Shown: positions 10,171 through 20,166, numbered from the stretch's first letter. The stretch: DNA of 64,000 nucleotides from Stutzerimonas stutzeri (GCF_000952685.1 NZ_JYHV01000026.1:1-64000); one strand, 5' to 3'. Notes: generated by a model not told the origin, from the sequence alone. A program made the numbers and translations.

Positions 10171-10213
10171 AACTGCCTCCCTTTCTGATCAACTTTCATC
10201 TTGCTGAAACCAA

Positions 10214-10235
10214 GAGCCCAGGTTTCCCTGGGCTC
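10214..10235 (-). other. Hairpin in the aspS-yebC spacer
   Basis: A 9-bp perfect stem GAGCCCAGG/CCTGGGCTC (10214-10222 and 10227-10235) with a 4-nt loop that reads GAAA in the minus-strand RNA, a stable GNRA type. It sits 11 bp after the aspS stop. What follows on the minus strand is TTGGTTTC rather than a clean T-run, so it may be a weak terminator or an mRNA-stabilising end. Confidence 0.6.
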
Positions 10236-10246
10236 CGGCGCCGCCG

Positions 10247-12022
10247 TCACTCGGCTTTCGGCTGCTCACGCAGGCGAATGTGCAACTCGCGCAACGCCTT
10301 GGCATCAACCGCCCCAGGTGCCTGGGTCATCACGTCCGCAGCACTCTGGGTTTTCGGGAAAGCGATGACTTCGCGAATCGACTGCGCGCCGGTCATCAAC
10401 ATCACCAGGCGATCGAGACCGAACGCCAGGCCGCCGTGCGGCGGCGCTCCATACTTGAGAGCGTCGAGCAGGAAGCCGAATTTCTCGTCCTGCTCGGCCT
10501 CGTCGATCCCCAAGATGCGGAATACGGTCTGCTGCATTTCCTTGCGATGGATACGAATCGAACCGCCGCCCAGCTCAGTACCGTTGAGCACCATGTCATA
10601 AGCCCTCGACAGCGCGCCGGCGGGATTGGCCTCGAGCTCTTGCGGCGTGCACTTAGGCGCGGTGAACGGATGGTGCAGCGCGGAAAGCGACCCGTCATCG
10701 TTCTCCTCGAACATCGGGAAATCGACCACCCACATAGGCGCCCACTCACAGGTCAACAGCTTCAGGTCGTGACCCAGCTTGATTCGCAATGCGCCCAACG
10801 CTTCGGAGACGATCTTGGCCTTATCAGCGCCAAAGAACACGATATCCCCATCGACCGCACCGACGCGATCGAGGATGACGTTGAGCTTGTCCTCCGGAAT
10901 GTTCTTGACGATCGGAGACTGCAGTCCCTCGACGCCTTTGGCGCGCTCGTTAACCTTGATGTAGGCCAGACCCTTGGCGCCGTAGATGCCAACGAACTTG
11001 GTATAGTCGTCGATCTGCTTGCGCGGCATGCTCGCACCGCCCGGTACGCGTAGCGCAGCAACACGGCACTTGGGATCATTGGCCGGACCGCTGAATACCT
11101 TGAACTCGACCTGCTGCAACTGATCGGCGACGTCGACCAGCTCCAACGGAATGCGCAGATCCGGTTTGTCGGAGCCGTAACGGCGCATGGCTTCTTCGAA
11201 CGGCATGTGCGGGAACTCGCCGAACTCAACGCCCAGCACCTCCTTGAACAGCTTGCGAACCATGCCTTCGGTGATGCCGATGATGTCGGACTCTTCGAGG
11301 AAGCTGGTCTCGATATCGATCTGAGTGAATTCCGGCTGGCGGTCGGCACGCAGGTCTTCATCGCGGAAACACTTGGCGATCTGGTAGTAACGATCGAAGC
11401 CGGCGACCATCAGCAACTGCTTGAACAGCTGCGGCGATTGAGGCAACGAGAAGAAGGTCCCAGGATGAGTGCGGCTGGGCACAAGATAGTCACGCGCGCC
11501 CTCAGGCGTCGGGCGGCCGAGGATAGGCGTCTCGACATCTAGAAAGCCGTTCTCGTCCAGGTAGCGGCGGATACTGGTGGTGATGCTCGAGCGCAGCTTG
11601 AGCTTTTCAGCCATTTCCGGGCGGCGCAGGTCGATGAAACGGTAGCGCAGGCGGGTTTCCTCGCCGACGTCGCTGTATTCGTTGAGGGGGAACGGTGGGG
11701 TTTCCGCTTCGTTGAGCACTTCCAACTCATACCCCAACACTTCGATCGCTCCCGATGCCATGTTCGGGTTGACCGCACCGGCCGGACGCAGGCGCACCTT
11801 GCCGGTGATCTTGATGACGTACTCGCTGCGCACCTTGTCTGCTGTAGCGAAGGTCTCGGCACGATCGGGATCGAACACCACCTGTGCCAGCCCCTCACGA
11901 TCTCGCACATCGAGGAAGATGACCCCGCCGTGGTCGCGACGGCGGTGAACCCAGCCGCAAAGAGTGATTTCCTGGCCGTCCAGGCTTTCGTTCAACTGGC
12001 CGCAATAGTGGCTGCGCATCAT
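10247..12022 (-). CDS. aspS: Aspartate--tRNA ligase (probably non-discriminating)
   Basis: Class II aminoacyl-tRNA synthetase. I chose the ATG at 12022 ([11 protein letters not shown], 591 residues), which matches the Pseudomonas enzyme; the longer upstream frame has no homology I recognise. The N-terminal OB-fold anticodon domain contains [11 protein letters not shown] with His31, a residue associated with relaxed tRNA-Asp/tRNA-Asn recognition in P. aeruginosa. Motif 2 is in the [17 protein letters not shown] segment and motif 3 is AFGLDR near residue 540. A bacterial GAD insertion lies in between. Confidence 0.97.
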   Translation of the reverse strand: MMRSHYCGQLNESLDGQEITLCGWVHRRRDHGGVIFLDVRDREGLAQVVFDPDRAETFATADKVRSEYVIKITGKVRLRPAGAVNPNMASGAIEVLGYELEVLNEAETPPFPLNEYSDVGEETRLRYRFIDLRRPEMAEKLKLRSSITTSIRRYLDENGFLDVETPILGRPTPEGARDYLVPSRTHPGTFFSLPQSPQLFKQLLMVAGFDRYYQIAKCFRDEDLRADRQPEFTQIDIETSFLEESDIIGITEGMVRKLFKEVLGVEFGEFPHMPFEEAMRRYGSDKPDLRIPLELVDVADQLQQVEFKVFSGPANDPKCRVAALRVPGGASMPRKQIDDYTKFVGIYGAKGLAYIKVNERAKGVEGLQSPIVKNIPEDKLNVILDRVGAVDGDIVFFGADKAKIVSEALGALRIKLGHDLKLLTCEWAPMWVVDFPMFEENDDGSLSALHHPFTAPKCTPQELEANPAGALSRAYDMVLNGTELGGGSIRIHRKEMQQTVFRILGIDEAEQDEKFGFLLDALKYGAPPHGGLAFGLDRLVMLMTGAQSIREVIAFPKTQSAADVMTQAPGAVDAKALRELHIRLREQPKAE

Positions 12023-12398
12023 GGTGAGGTTCGCTTCTCGTATCTTGGAAATTCGTTGGATCGCTCGATTCGCGACTGGACAGACGGCGTCATCGTGGCG
12101 CTGCGCCTGGATGTTGCTCGTCGGCATTGAAAGGCAGAGCAACCGGCACAGAGCGCGGCTCTACCCTTTACGGCAAACAAGCCGCCCGACACAAGCGCGG
12201 GATTATATCTACATAATCGCTTCGACGCAGCCGGCGCCGATAGTCTTGCCCAATGGAAGCGATCATCGACGGAAGTTGAAACCAACCGCACCCGATAGCT
12301 TCAAACCAACAGCCTGCTACTCGCGACGTAGCGCCACTCGCCGCAGGCATTCATTTTCTGGCATAACTGCAACCCACTCATCAAACGGGAGAAAGACC
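12023..12398. promoter_or_regulatory. Divergent intergenic region aspS / dps
   Basis: This 376-bp gap has no gene I can support. On the minus strand a perfect TATAAT occurs at 12207-12202, about 180 nt upstream of aspS; the expected -35 position is poor (near TGCGTC), so this promoter is tentative. The same spot is part of a small inverted repeat, GATTAT/ATAATC (12201-12206 and 12213-12218). On the plus strand a GGGAGA ribosome site precedes dps. I see no clear OxyR or Fur type operator. Confidence 0.4.
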
Positions 12399-12869
12399 AT
12401 GGAAATCAATATTGGTATTGCCGAGCAGGACCGCGCAGCTATCGCGGACGGTTTGTCCCGGCTGCTGGCCGACACCTACACGCTTTATCTGAAGACGCAC
12501 AACTTCCATTGGAATGTGACGGGACCGATGTTCAACACCCTGCATACCATGTTCGAGACTCAATACACCGAACTGGCCGTCGCCGTGGATGACATTGCCG
12601 AACGCATCCGCGCCTTGGGCTTCCCGGCTCCAGGCACCTATGCGGCTTATGCAAAGTTGTCGTCGATCAAAGAGCAGGACGGTATTCCAACTGCTGAAGA
12701 GATGATCAAACTACTGGTTGAAGGACAGGAGGCGGTCGTGCGTACTGCGCGCGGCATTTTTCCGCTGCTGGAAAAGGTCAGCGATGAACCCACCGCAGAT
12801 CTTCTGACTCAACGCATGCAGATCCACGAGAAAACCGCCTGGATGCTGCGCAGCTTACTGGCTGCTTGA
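12399..12869 (+). CDS. Dps family DNA-binding / ferritin-like protein
   Basis: Ferritin-like protein of the Dps family, which oxidises and stores iron and protects DNA from hydroxyl radicals. I chose the ATG at 12399 ([11 protein letters not shown], 156 residues) after GGGAGAAAGACC. Conserved ferroxidase-site elements are HNFHWNVTG (about 37-45) and the helix with [11 protein letters not shown] (about 63-73), which form the inter-subunit iron site in the dodecamer. The Lys-rich N-terminal tail of E. coli Dps is absent, so direct DNA binding is uncertain. It stands alone, divergent from aspS. Confidence 0.92.
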   Translation: MEINIGIAEQDRAAIADGLSRLLADTYTLYLKTHNFHWNVTGPMFNTLHTMFETQYTELAVAVDDIAERIRALGFPAPGTYAAYAKLSSIKEQDGIPTAEEMIKLLVEGQEAVVRTARGIFPLLEKVSDEPTADLLTQRMQIHEKTAWMLRSLLAA

Positions 12870-13138
12870 TACGAGACGGCGAACTACCTGCACCTCGGAT
12901 AGTCGCGAAGGCAGCTATCCGAGGCAAACCAACCAAGCGCCCCTTCCAGCAACCCAACCCGCGCCACCCGTCATATTCCCCTCACCGCAAGCCATTTGAG
13001 TGGCGCCCTCCTTTACTGTTAAATACGCGCGCCGCAGGCGGGCACCATCAAATACGAGCGATCACTGCCCCACGCTCAGTTTCTATTTGCCCAACGCCTG
13101 CTGCTTTCTGTCGTGCCATTTAACTGTGAGTTATTCGA

Positions 13139-13774
13139 ATGCTTAAAATTATCCATGTGTTAGTGGGCGTTGCGGCTCTGGCGCTGTCATTCATACCCAG
13201 CCTCACCGGCGCAATATCGCCCCTGCTGCAGCCCGACGCATTGTGTCTGCTGTTCCTGGGTCTGCTGAACGTACAGTTCGCCTCATCTGCACAGCTGAAC
13301 ATAAGCGGGCGTCGCCGCCCCGTTCTTCTGGCCGCAGCGGTACTGCTGATCGCCGCAGTCGTGATTCAGGCTGCAATATTGCTGGTTCCCGTCTCTGCCA
13401 TTGCAGGCCAGCCAGCCATGCTTGTCAGCCTCATGCTGACCTTTGTTGCCGTACTGCTACAACTGGCCACCGCGCAAGCAGACGTGCGCGCAACCGGCCA
13501 CATCCCAGCCCCAAAGGCCACTAAAGGTCAGCCCAAGCGCGCCGCGTCGCCCGCCCCCGGTCGCGAGACAGGCACGGTCAAATGGTTCAACACCTCGAAA
13601 GGTTTTGGCTTTATTTCAAGAGACAGTGGCGACGATGTCTTCGTCCACTTCCGGGCGATTCGAGGCGAAGGCCATCGCGTACTGGTTGAGGGCCAGCGCG
13701 TCGAATTCGCCATCATGATGCGCGACAAAGGTCTCCAAGCCGAAGACGTGGTCGCGACCCAGTCAGGCGAATAA
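13139..13774 (+). CDS. Membrane protein with C-terminal cold-shock domain
   Basis: A 211-residue two-part protein. The N-terminal 110 or so residues hold about four hydrophobic helices (near 1-25, 32-50, 60-82 and 90-108). A Pro/Lys/Ala linker (about 115-140) follows. Residues 141-208 are a cold-shock domain with the RNP-like strands [17 protein letters not shown] and DVFVHFRAI. The domain should bind single-stranded RNA or DNA and, by topology, lie in the cytoplasm. A comparable gene sits next to the dps/aspS pair in P. aeruginosa. The function of the membrane half is unknown. Confidence 0.85.
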   Translation: MLKIIHVLVGVAALALSFIPSLTGAISPLLQPDALCLLFLGLLNVQFASSAQLNISGRRRPVLLAAAVLLIAAVVIQAAILLVPVSAIAGQPAMLVSLMLTFVAVLLQLATAQADVRATGHIPAPKATKGQPKRAASPAPGRETGTVKWFNTSKGFGFISRDSGDDVFVHFRAIRGEGHRVLVEGQRVEFAIMMRDKGLQAEDVVATQSGE

Positions 13775-13828
13775 CCCGCCGCGTCAGATCCTTATCAATC
13801 TGGCGCTTTAGCTTCCGCCGCAACCTTG

Positions 13829-14035
13829 CTAATAGTGCGGCGGAGGCGCCTCATCCTCGTCGCCACCCATTCTGCTCTGTATCTCTTCCTGCCGCCTGGC
13901 CAGCATGCCCAACTGCGCCTGCAGTCGCTCGACCGTACGCTGCTGCGCAATCAGCACATCGTTCAAGGTCTGAATCGTATCGTCCTGAAACGCAAGGCGC
14001 GCCTCGAGATCGGTGATGCGTTGCTCCAGCTCCAT
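13829..14035 (-). CDS. slyX: SlyX family protein
   Basis: A 68-residue, almost entirely alpha-helical protein with heptad-spaced Leu, Ile and Val from MELEQRITDLEARLAFQ onwards, and a short Pro-rich tail ending PPPHY, both typical of SlyX. The biochemical role is unknown. I use ATG at 14035, which has GGAG eight bases upstream; the in-frame TTG at 14050 would overlap the preceding gene. It follows the HIT gene with a 4-nt gap. Confidence 0.85.
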   Translation of the reverse strand: MELEQRITDLEARLAFQDDTIQTLNDVLIAQQRTVERLQAQLGMLARRQEEIQSRMGGDEDEAPPPHY

Positions 14036-14039
14036 AAAG

Positions 14040-14462
14040 TCACTCCGCAAAACGGAAATTGTCAGTGAGCACTAATTTCAGCTTCTGCCTGATAGCGTCA
14101 ACCTGCGCGTCACTATACGGGCTCGCCGGATGATGTCCCCAGACAGGCGCTGGCCAGGCAACGTCACCCCGACGCCTGGCGATCACGTGCATGTGCAGCT
14201 GATTAACCATATTACCCAGCGTCGCGACGTTCATCTTGTCCGCGCCAAAGGTGTCTTTCAGTGTCTCGGCCAAGGCCGTTACCTCTCGCCACAGCGCCTG
14301 CTGATCCGCCGGATCCAGCTGAAACAGCTCACTGACCTCTTCGCGACGCGGTACGAGAATGAACCAGGGGTAATTTGCGTCATTCATCAACAGCAAGCGG
14401 CATAACGGAAAATCGCCCAGATTTAACGTGTCCTGCTCCAGCCGTGAATCGAGAACGAACAT
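14040..14462 (-). CDS. HIT domain-containing protein
   Basis: Histidine-triad fold protein, a superfamily of nucleotide hydrolases and transferases. The motif region reads NQLHMHVIARRRGD (near residue 95): the second and third His of the triad are present while the first is Gln, a variant seen in related Pseudomonas proteins. I chose ATG at 14462 (MFVLDSRLEQD, 140 residues) because AGGAG lies 7 nt upstream; a longer frame starts at 14513. It is in one transcription unit with slyX. The substrate is unknown. Confidence 0.85.
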   Translation of the reverse strand: MFVLDSRLEQDTLNLGDFPLCRLLLMNDANYPWFILVPRREEVSELFQLDPADQQALWREVTALAETLKDTFGADKMNVATLGNMVNQLHMHVIARRRGDVAWPAPVWGHHPASPYSDAQVDAIRQKLKLVLTDNFRFAE

Positions 14463-14925
14463 AACGGCACTCCTGCTCATATCGAAAATCAGCGCAACCA
14501 CGATGCTGCGCATAACACCGGTTTAAAGAATACCCCAACGCCCCGCTAGCAACAGCAAGCCGAGGCGCACCAAGCCTGAGCACGGCCAACACACCGAAGC
14601 CCAGATTTAGAGCGAGCCAGCCGCTATGGGCAGCAAGAATCGCGGTGAACATCAGCTTTGCATTTTTGTGCACGGTTATTGCTTTGAAGTAAAAAAAGCA
14701 CTAAACGAGGGGGGAGAAAAACACAAATAGCTGGGTTAAGCTTGCTGGCGCTAGTTTCCCCAGCTACACAGTAATTCTCGGAAACAAAATTCCAGGGCTT
14801 GCTGCAGGTTTCGACCAGCTAGGAAACAAGGACTGAAATTGAGCTTGTATACCGAAAATAAAGATGCCTCTTTCCGGCGCACGCAGGAAAGCAAGCACCA
14901 ATTTGAAACCAAAGGAGCAATCACG
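14463..14925. promoter_or_regulatory. Intergenic region upstream of the OprD-type porin
   Basis: A 463-bp gap between the divergent HIT gene and the porin. It contains an A-rich patch near 14690-14730 and an AAAGGAG ribosome site just before the porin start. I did not find a convincing sigma-70 box pair or a large palindrome. Short open frames here, including a hydrophobic minus-strand one near 14600-14673, have no ribosome site or family resemblance. Confidence 0.4.
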
Positions 14926-16206
14926 ATGAAAGTGATGAAGTGGAGCGTAATCGCAATGGCCGTTGCGGCCGGTACGTCGCAAATGGCATTGGCGTCCAGC
15001 CAGTCCGAGTCGGAAGGCTTTGTGGAAGGCAGCAGTCTGACAATCCTGAATCGTAACCTGTATATGAACCGTGATGCTCGCGACAACGGCTTCGGTGGTA
15101 CCCCTGCCGCCAATGGCCAGAGCTATCGCGAAGCGTGGGGCCACGGCTTCATCGGCACCTTCGAATCCGGCTTCACTCAAGGCACCGTCGGCGTCGGCGT
15201 CGATGCAATTGGCCTGCTGGGCGTCAAGCTTGACAGTGGCGAAGGTCGTGCTTGGCCGGACATATTCCCACGGGACAGCGAAGGCAAGCCGCAGGACGAC
15301 TATTCCTCAGCCGGCGCAGCAGTCAAATTCCGCGTTTCAGACACCGTACTGAAGTACGGCACTCAGTTCGTGGCCCTGCCGGTCTTTTCAACCGATGACG
15401 CCCGCCTGCTGCCGGAAACCGCGCGCGGTGGCCTCATCACCAGCAGCGAGATCGATGGGCTCGAGTTGAACGTCGGTCGCTTTACTGCACTGAGCGCCAA
15501 ATCTGAAGCAGACCATGACTCCGTAGGACTAAAAGAGATCAACCTCGTCGGCGGCACCTACGCGTTCAGCGACAGCCTCAGCACCTCGCTGTACTACTCG
15601 GACGTAAAGGACGCTTTCGAGAAGTTCTACGGCAACGCCAATTACAACATGGGCCTTGGCGCAGACCAATCGCTGGCTTTTGACTTCAACATCTACCAGA
15701 CCGAATACGATTCGGAGTTCACCGGTACTGGTAGCGACGAAGACAACACCATCTGGAGCCTTGCTTCTACTTACGGCATTGGCGCTCATAAGTTCACAGT
15801 CGCGTATCAAAAGTCGCATGGCGGCTACAATACCAATGGCTATGTCTATGGCGTAGACGGTGGCGGCACCGTTTGGCTAGGCAACTCAGTCCAATACTCC
15901 GACTTCTACTATGAAGACGAGCAGTCCTGGCAGGTCCGTTATGACCTAGACATGGCTGCCTACGGTGTTTCTGGTCTTAGCTTCATGACCCGCTACGTGA
16001 GCGGCAGTAACATCGACATGGGCGCTGGCAACTCCGACGCCGAAGAACGCGAATGGGATATGGAAGCCAAGTATGTCTTCCAAGAAGGCCCTGCCAAGGA
16101 TCTTTCCCTGCGCGTACGCCAGGCGTTCTATAACGCCACCAATGGCCTGGATAACGACCTGAGCGATACCCGTCTGATCGTCGAGTACCCGCTGAGCATC
16201 CTGTAA
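14926..16206 (+). CDS. OprD family outer-membrane porin
   Basis: Substrate-specific 18-strand beta-barrel porin of the OprD/Occ family, used by pseudomonads for uptake of small carboxylates and basic amino acids. ATG at 14926 follows AAAGGAG by about 9 nt. The signal peptide MKVMKWSVIAMAVAAG ends near MALA-SS (about residue 24). The mature start (EGFVEGSSLTILNRNLYMNRD) and the end (RLIVEYPLSIL) match the family, and alternating aromatic strands fill the rest. The product is 426 residues. I cannot tell the substrate or OccD/OccK subgroup. It is flanked by proS, as in P. aeruginosa oprD. Confidence 0.93.
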   Translation: MKVMKWSVIAMAVAAGTSQMALASSQSESEGFVEGSSLTILNRNLYMNRDARDNGFGGTPAANGQSYREAWGHGFIGTFESGFTQGTVGVGVDAIGLLGVKLDSGEGRAWPDIFPRDSEGKPQDDYSSAGAAVKFRVSDTVLKYGTQFVALPVFSTDDARLLPETARGGLITSSEIDGLELNVGRFTALSAKSEADHDSVGLKEINLVGGTYAFSDSLSTSLYYSDVKDAFEKFYGNANYNMGLGADQSLAFDFNIYQTEYDSEFTGTGSDEDNTIWSLASTYGIGAHKFTVAYQKSHGGYNTNGYVYGVDGGGTVWLGNSVQYSDFYYEDEQSWQVRYDLDMAAYGVSGLSFMTRYVSGSNIDMGAGNSDAEEREWDMEAKYVFQEGPAKDLSLRVRQAFYNATNGLDNDLSDTRLIVEYPLSIL

Positions 16207-16240
16207 TACAGGCCCACCAGTTGTAGCTCGTGCAACACAG

Positions 16241-16266
16241 GAAGCCCGGCACTCGCCGGGCTTCTT
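16241..16266 (+). terminator. Terminator after the OprD-type porin
   Basis: Perfect 10-bp stem GAAGCCCGGC/GCCGGGCTTC (16241-16250 and 16255-16264) with a 4-nt ACTC loop, 35 bp after the porin stop. The downstream T-run is short (CTTCTTCG), so strength is uncertain. Confidence 0.7.
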
Positions 16267-16368
16267 CGTCATAGCAGCCCAGCCAGCCGATCGATTCTGT
16301 ACGCCACCGTGGCGCCGCCGTACAATGCCGAGCCATATTCATCGCTCTGCAAGGACACAACGGCCCAC

Positions 16369-18084
16369 ATGCGCACCAGTCAGTTCCTGCTCTCGACCCT
16401 CAAAGAAACCCCTTCCGACGCTGTGGTCATCAGCCACCAGCTGATGCTGCGTGCCGGAATGATTCGCAAGCTGGCTTCCGGTCTCTATACCTGGATGCCG
16501 ATGGGGCTGCGTGCACTGCGCAAGGCCGAGGCAATCGTCCGGGACGAAATGAACAAGGCCGGCGCGCTGGAAGTGCTGATGCCCGCGATCCAACCTGCCG
16601 AGCTCTGGCAGGAGTCGGGCCGCTGGGTGCAGTACGGCCCTGAACTGCTGCGCGTGAAGGATCGTCATGATCGTGAGTTCTGCGTCGGTCCGACGCATGA
16701 AGAGGTGATCACGGATCTGGCACGCAACGAGCTGAACAGCTACAAGCAGCTGCCAATGAATTTCTATCAGATTCAGACCAAGTTCCGCGACGAGATCCGT
16801 CCGCGCTTCGGCCTGATGCGCGGGCGTGAATTCCTCATGAAGGACGCCTACTCCTTTCATGCGGATCAGCAGTCGCTGCAGGAAACCTATGACCGTATGC
16901 ACCAGGCGTACTGCAACGTTTTCACCCGCCTGGGGCTGAATTTCCGCGCCGTACAGGCCGATACCGGCTCGATCGGCGGCACCGGTTCGCATGAATTCCA
17001 TGTGCTGGCCGAGTCCGGCGAAGACGATATCGCGTTCAGCGACAGCTCAGATTATGCCGCCAACATTGAAAAGGCCGAGGCCATCCCGCGCGAAGCCGGG
17101 CGCGGCGCCGCCACCGAAGAGCTGCGCTTGGTGGATACGCCTAACTGCAAGACAATTGCCGCACTGGTCGAGCAGTTCCAGCTGCCCATCGAAAAGACCA
17201 TCAAGACACTGGTCGTGCGGGGTGCCGAGAAAGGCCAACTGGTCGCGTTGATCGTTCGCGGCGACCACGAGCTGAACGAGATCAAGGCGGCGAACCTGGC
17301 TGAGGTAGAAAGCCCCCTGGTGTTCGCAACGGAAGCGGAGATCCGTGCCACCATGGGCGCCGGCCCTGGCTCGCTGGGCCCGTTGAATCTGCCTATCACC
17401 TGCATCGTCGATCGTTCGGTCGCGCTTATGAGCGACTTCGCAGCTGGCGCGAACCAGGAAGATAAGCACTATTTCGGCGTCAACTGGGAGCGCGACCTGC
17501 CATTGCCTGAAGTGGCCGATCTGCGCAACGTGGTCGCTGGAGACCCGAGCCCCGACGGCAAGGGTACGCTGGTCATCAAGCGCGGCATCGAGGTTGGCCA
17601 TATCTTCCAGCTCGGCACCAAGTACAGCGAGGCGATGAACTGCAGCGTCATGGGCGAAAACGGCAAGCCGGTGGTTTTGACTATGGGCTGCTACGGCATC
17701 GGTGTTTCGCGCGTCGTTGCCGCCGCAATCGAGCAGAACTACGACGACCGCGGCATTCTCTGGCCGGATGCGCTAGCACCGTTCCAGATCGCACTGGTAC
17801 CGATGAAGTACGAGAACCAGGCCGTTCGCGAAGCGACCGATAAGCTCTACGCGGAACTCACCGCTGCCGGCTACGATGTGCTGCTCGATGATCGTGACAA
17901 AAAGACCAGTCCCGGCGTCAAATTCGCCGATATGGAGTTGGTGGGCATCCCGCATCGCATCGTCGTGGGCGATCGCGGACTTGCTGACGGCACGCTGGAA
18001 TACAAGCATCGTCGTGATGCTGAAAGCCAGGCTGTGCCGGCCGCTGACATCCTCGAGTTCATCAATTCGCGCGCCAGTCGCTGA
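16369..18084 (+). CDS. proS: Proline--tRNA ligase
   Basis: Bacterial-type class II ProRS. ATG at 16369 ([15 protein letters not shown]) gives 571 residues, the normal length; an upstream in-frame start at 16309 would add 20 unrelated residues. Class II motif 2 is in [18 protein letters not shown] (about 139-156) and motif 3 is [10 protein letters not shown] (about 442-451). An INS editing domain for mischarged Ala-tRNA lies between motifs 2 and 3 (about 220-400). A C-terminal anticodon domain follows. Confidence 0.98.
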   Translation: MRTSQFLLSTLKETPSDAVVISHQLMLRAGMIRKLASGLYTWMPMGLRALRKAEAIVRDEMNKAGALEVLMPAIQPAELWQESGRWVQYGPELLRVKDRHDREFCVGPTHEEVITDLARNELNSYKQLPMNFYQIQTKFRDEIRPRFGLMRGREFLMKDAYSFHADQQSLQETYDRMHQAYCNVFTRLGLNFRAVQADTGSIGGTGSHEFHVLAESGEDDIAFSDSSDYAANIEKAEAIPREAGRGAATEELRLVDTPNCKTIAALVEQFQLPIEKTIKTLVVRGAEKGQLVALIVRGDHELNEIKAANLAEVESPLVFATEAEIRATMGAGPGSLGPLNLPITCIVDRSVALMSDFAAGANQEDKHYFGVNWERDLPLPEVADLRNVVAGDPSPDGKGTLVIKRGIEVGHIFQLGTKYSEAMNCSVMGENGKPVVLTMGCYGIGVSRVVAAAIEQNYDDRGILWPDALAPFQIALVPMKYENQAVREATDKLYAELTAAGYDVLLDDRDKKTSPGVKFADMELVGIPHRIVVGDRGLADGTLEYKHRRDAESQAVPAADILEFINSRASR

Positions 18085-18092
18085 CGGAAATC

Positions 18093-19040
18093 ATGCTCAA
18101 CCGAAGTGCTTCAACCTGCGCCATGCTTTGCATGGCGCTTTTTGTGGGTGGCTGCGCCAACCATCTGCCCCAACGCAGCGAACACGAAGCCCGTACCGAA
18201 CGCAAGCTGCTTGACCACAGCCTGCGCATAGAAGTGGGTGCCCCGTTACTGGAATTGCCACAGCGGCGTGTTCGCGTGCTCGACCAGAAGACCTTCGAGG
18301 TCACCGATTTCGAGGTAACCCGCCGCTATGACCGCTATACGCCGTACCAGGCATGGCGAGAGCTGTACGAAATCCCACTGGGTAGCGTTGCGGTGGTCGC
18401 CGGAATAGGGGCCAATGTGCTCAACGTGGTCATGCTCGGTAACTTACCGGAAAGCGTTACTCGTGACTGGATCAGCTACGGCTTTGCGGGCCTTAACCCT
18501 TTCATCAATGTCGAATCCAATGGTCGCTCACAGCAGAACCTCGCCAGCCTCGACGAGCAACGCGGCGATGCTCGGCTTGAGTACTCCAGCCTGCCTTGGG
18601 CCGAGCGTCCGGTATTGGTCGTTGCAGGCCCCGAGACCCATGAGCTGAGTACCGACCGCAACGGCATACTGCGGTTGAATCTGCTGGATGGCCCATTCAC
18701 CGACCAAGACATTAGCCAGGTCGGTAAACTCCAATTGCAGGTCGAAGATCCACAGGATGCGACCCGCGCCGACGCGATGTTGCTGGTCAGTCGCAACCTG
18801 CGTGGCAAGCTGCTCGAGGCCCACGACCTCATTTTCGACGATCTCGAAGGCGACGACGTCAACCAGTGGGTCCATCGCGTCAAACGACTCTCGGAGCTGG
18901 GGCTCGAGGAGGAAGCCAGCGAACTCGAGCAGAGCCTGATCGAACTGACCCACAACGATCCGGATCTGCAGCAGGAGTTTCTCCGTAGCCTGATGCAAGA
19001 CGCTGGTCGCCAGGCCAGCGATCCGGGCGAAGACGACTGA
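18093..19040 (+). CDS. Uncharacterised lipoprotein
   Basis: A signal peptide with a lipobox ending in FVGGC (Cys about residue 21) predicts a lipidated envelope protein of 315 residues. No enzymatic motif is recognisable. The middle has a short hydrophobic stretch (GSVAVVAGIGANVLNVVMLG, about 96-115). The C-terminal third is acidic and helical. It starts 9 bp after proS and ends 12 bp before the lytic transglycosylase, so these genes probably share a transcript. Confidence 0.75.
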   Translation: MLNRSASTCAMLCMALFVGGCANHLPQRSEHEARTERKLLDHSLRIEVGAPLLELPQRRVRVLDQKTFEVTDFEVTRRYDRYTPYQAWRELYEIPLGSVAVVAGIGANVLNVVMLGNLPESVTRDWISYGFAGLNPFINVESNGRSQQNLASLDEQRGDARLEYSSLPWAERPVLVVAGPETHELSTDRNGILRLNLLDGPFTDQDISQVGKLQLQVEDPQDATRADAMLLVSRNLRGKLLEAHDLIFDDLEGDDVNQWVHRVKRLSELGLEEEASELEQSLIELTHNDPDLQQEFLRSLMQDAGRQASDPGEDD

Positions 19041-19052
19041 GACCGCTCCCCA

Positions 19053-19625
19053 GTGAAAGCCCTACCCAGCCTATGGCTGCTGATGTTGATGGCTGCCTGG
19101 CCGATCTCTGCAGCTGTTCGCCAAGCACCCGAGCCGGAGCTGCGCGAGCTGATGCAGCGCACCGTATTGGAGGCCGAGAGCTTTGAGGATCGGTTTGACG
19201 CGGAAGTCTGGCTGCTGGACATGTCGACCCGTCTCAAACGCTACGTCCCCGATCCGCAAGAACGGCTGACGCTTTTGCGGCTGGTGCATCAGGAAGCTAG
19301 CAAGGCGGGGCTGAGACCTGACATGGTACTGGCGCTGATCCATGCCGAAAGCCGGTTCGACCGATTCGCCATTTCCAGCGTGGGCGCGCAAGGGATGATG
19401 CAAGTGATGCCATTCTGGAAAGCCGAACTAGGGCGCCCACAGGACAATCTCACCGACAACGCCACCAATCTGCGCTACGGCTGCACGATCCTCAGCTATT
19501 ACCTGAAAAAGGAAAACGGTGATATCAATCGCGCTCTGGCTCGCTACAACGGCAGCCTCGGCAAACAGCATTACCCGGCGAAGGTCATCGGCTTCTGGCA
19601 AGACTTCTGGTACGTGAAGCCTTGA
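19053..19625 (+). CDS. Lytic transglycosylase, SLT domain
   Basis: Periplasmic murein transglycosylase that cleaves the MurNAc-GlcNAc bond. A signal peptide covers about residues 1-20. The SLT fold motif is HAESRFDRFAISSVGAQGMMQVMP, with the catalytic Glu near residue 99; the later ARYNG segment is also conserved. At 190 residues it is a single-domain family-1 enzyme. The start appears to be GTG at 19053; no better ATG is in frame. It follows the lipoprotein gene by 12 bp. Confidence 0.9.
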   Translation: MKALPSLWLLMLMAAWPISAAVRQAPEPELRELMQRTVLEAESFEDRFDAEVWLLDMSTRLKRYVPDPQERLTLLRLVHQEASKAGLRPDMVLALIHAESRFDRFAISSVGAQGMMQVMPFWKAELGRPQDNLTDNATNLRYGCTILSYYLKKENGDINRALARYNGSLGKQHYPAKVIGFWQDFWYVKP

Positions 19626-19676
19626 TAGGCGCCTGCAGCAAAAAATAGCGCACTACCTTGTTTGAAAGCTTTAGAC

Positions 19677-20132
19677 CTATCGCTCCAGCCGCTTCAGGTG
19701 AGTCTGGAGCCCTTCGGCAGTCTGCTCGCCAACCAGACTTTCGCGGACCGTTCCAGAGCCGTCGACGATGTAGGTCACCGGAAGTACCGTACTGCGAGGC
19801 AAGTCCAGTCGCTCGGCAGGGTCCACGCTGAGCACTCTGAAACCTATGCCCAGCGCGCCAGCCGCAGCGATCAATTCGTCCCCCTGAAGCCCGTCGAAAT
19901 TGACCCCGAGCACGGTGATGTCGTCTCTCGATTGGTCCAGCGCGTTCAGCTCGGGAACCTCGGTACGGCATGGGCCGCACCATTCGGCCCAATAGTTGAT
20001 CAACAACCACTGGCCTTCGAGTTGCTGCGACGTGACAGCGGCACCGTGTTGGTCGGGCCCCCAGTCTTCTGAGCAGCCAGCCAGCGTCAGGCTGATGAGC
20101 ACACTGACTAGCCCAATGGATCGTTTGATCAT
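19677..20132 (-). CDS. Thioredoxin-like (TlpA/ResA type) lipoprotein
   Basis: A 151-residue envelope thiol-disulfide protein. ATG at 20132 has AAAGGAG upstream and opens a signal peptide with lipobox LAGC (Cys20). The thioredoxin fold carries WCGPC (51-55) and a cis-Pro segment at VLPVTYIVDG. It probably keeps periplasmic cysteines reduced or serves cytochrome maturation, but no partner is nearby. A longer in-frame extension upstream overlaps the yihY gene and is not coding. It lies 34 bp after yihY. Confidence 0.9.
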   Translation of the reverse strand: MIKRSIGLVSVLISLTLAGCSEDWGPDQHGAAVTSQQLEGQWLLINYWAEWCGPCRTEVPELNALDQSRDDITVLGVNFDGLQGDELIAAAGALGIGFRVLSVDPAERLDLPRSTVLPVTYIVDGSGTVRESLVGEQTAEGLQTHLKRLER

Positions 20133-20166
20133 CTTCGCTCCTTTGCGATGCCGAGCACCGGCTCGT

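Noticed and set aside
14380..14673. Hydrophobic 97-codon minus-strand frame before the porin
   Set aside because: It overlaps the HIT gene in another frame, lacks a ribosome site, and its C-terminal half is a shadow of HIT coding sequence.
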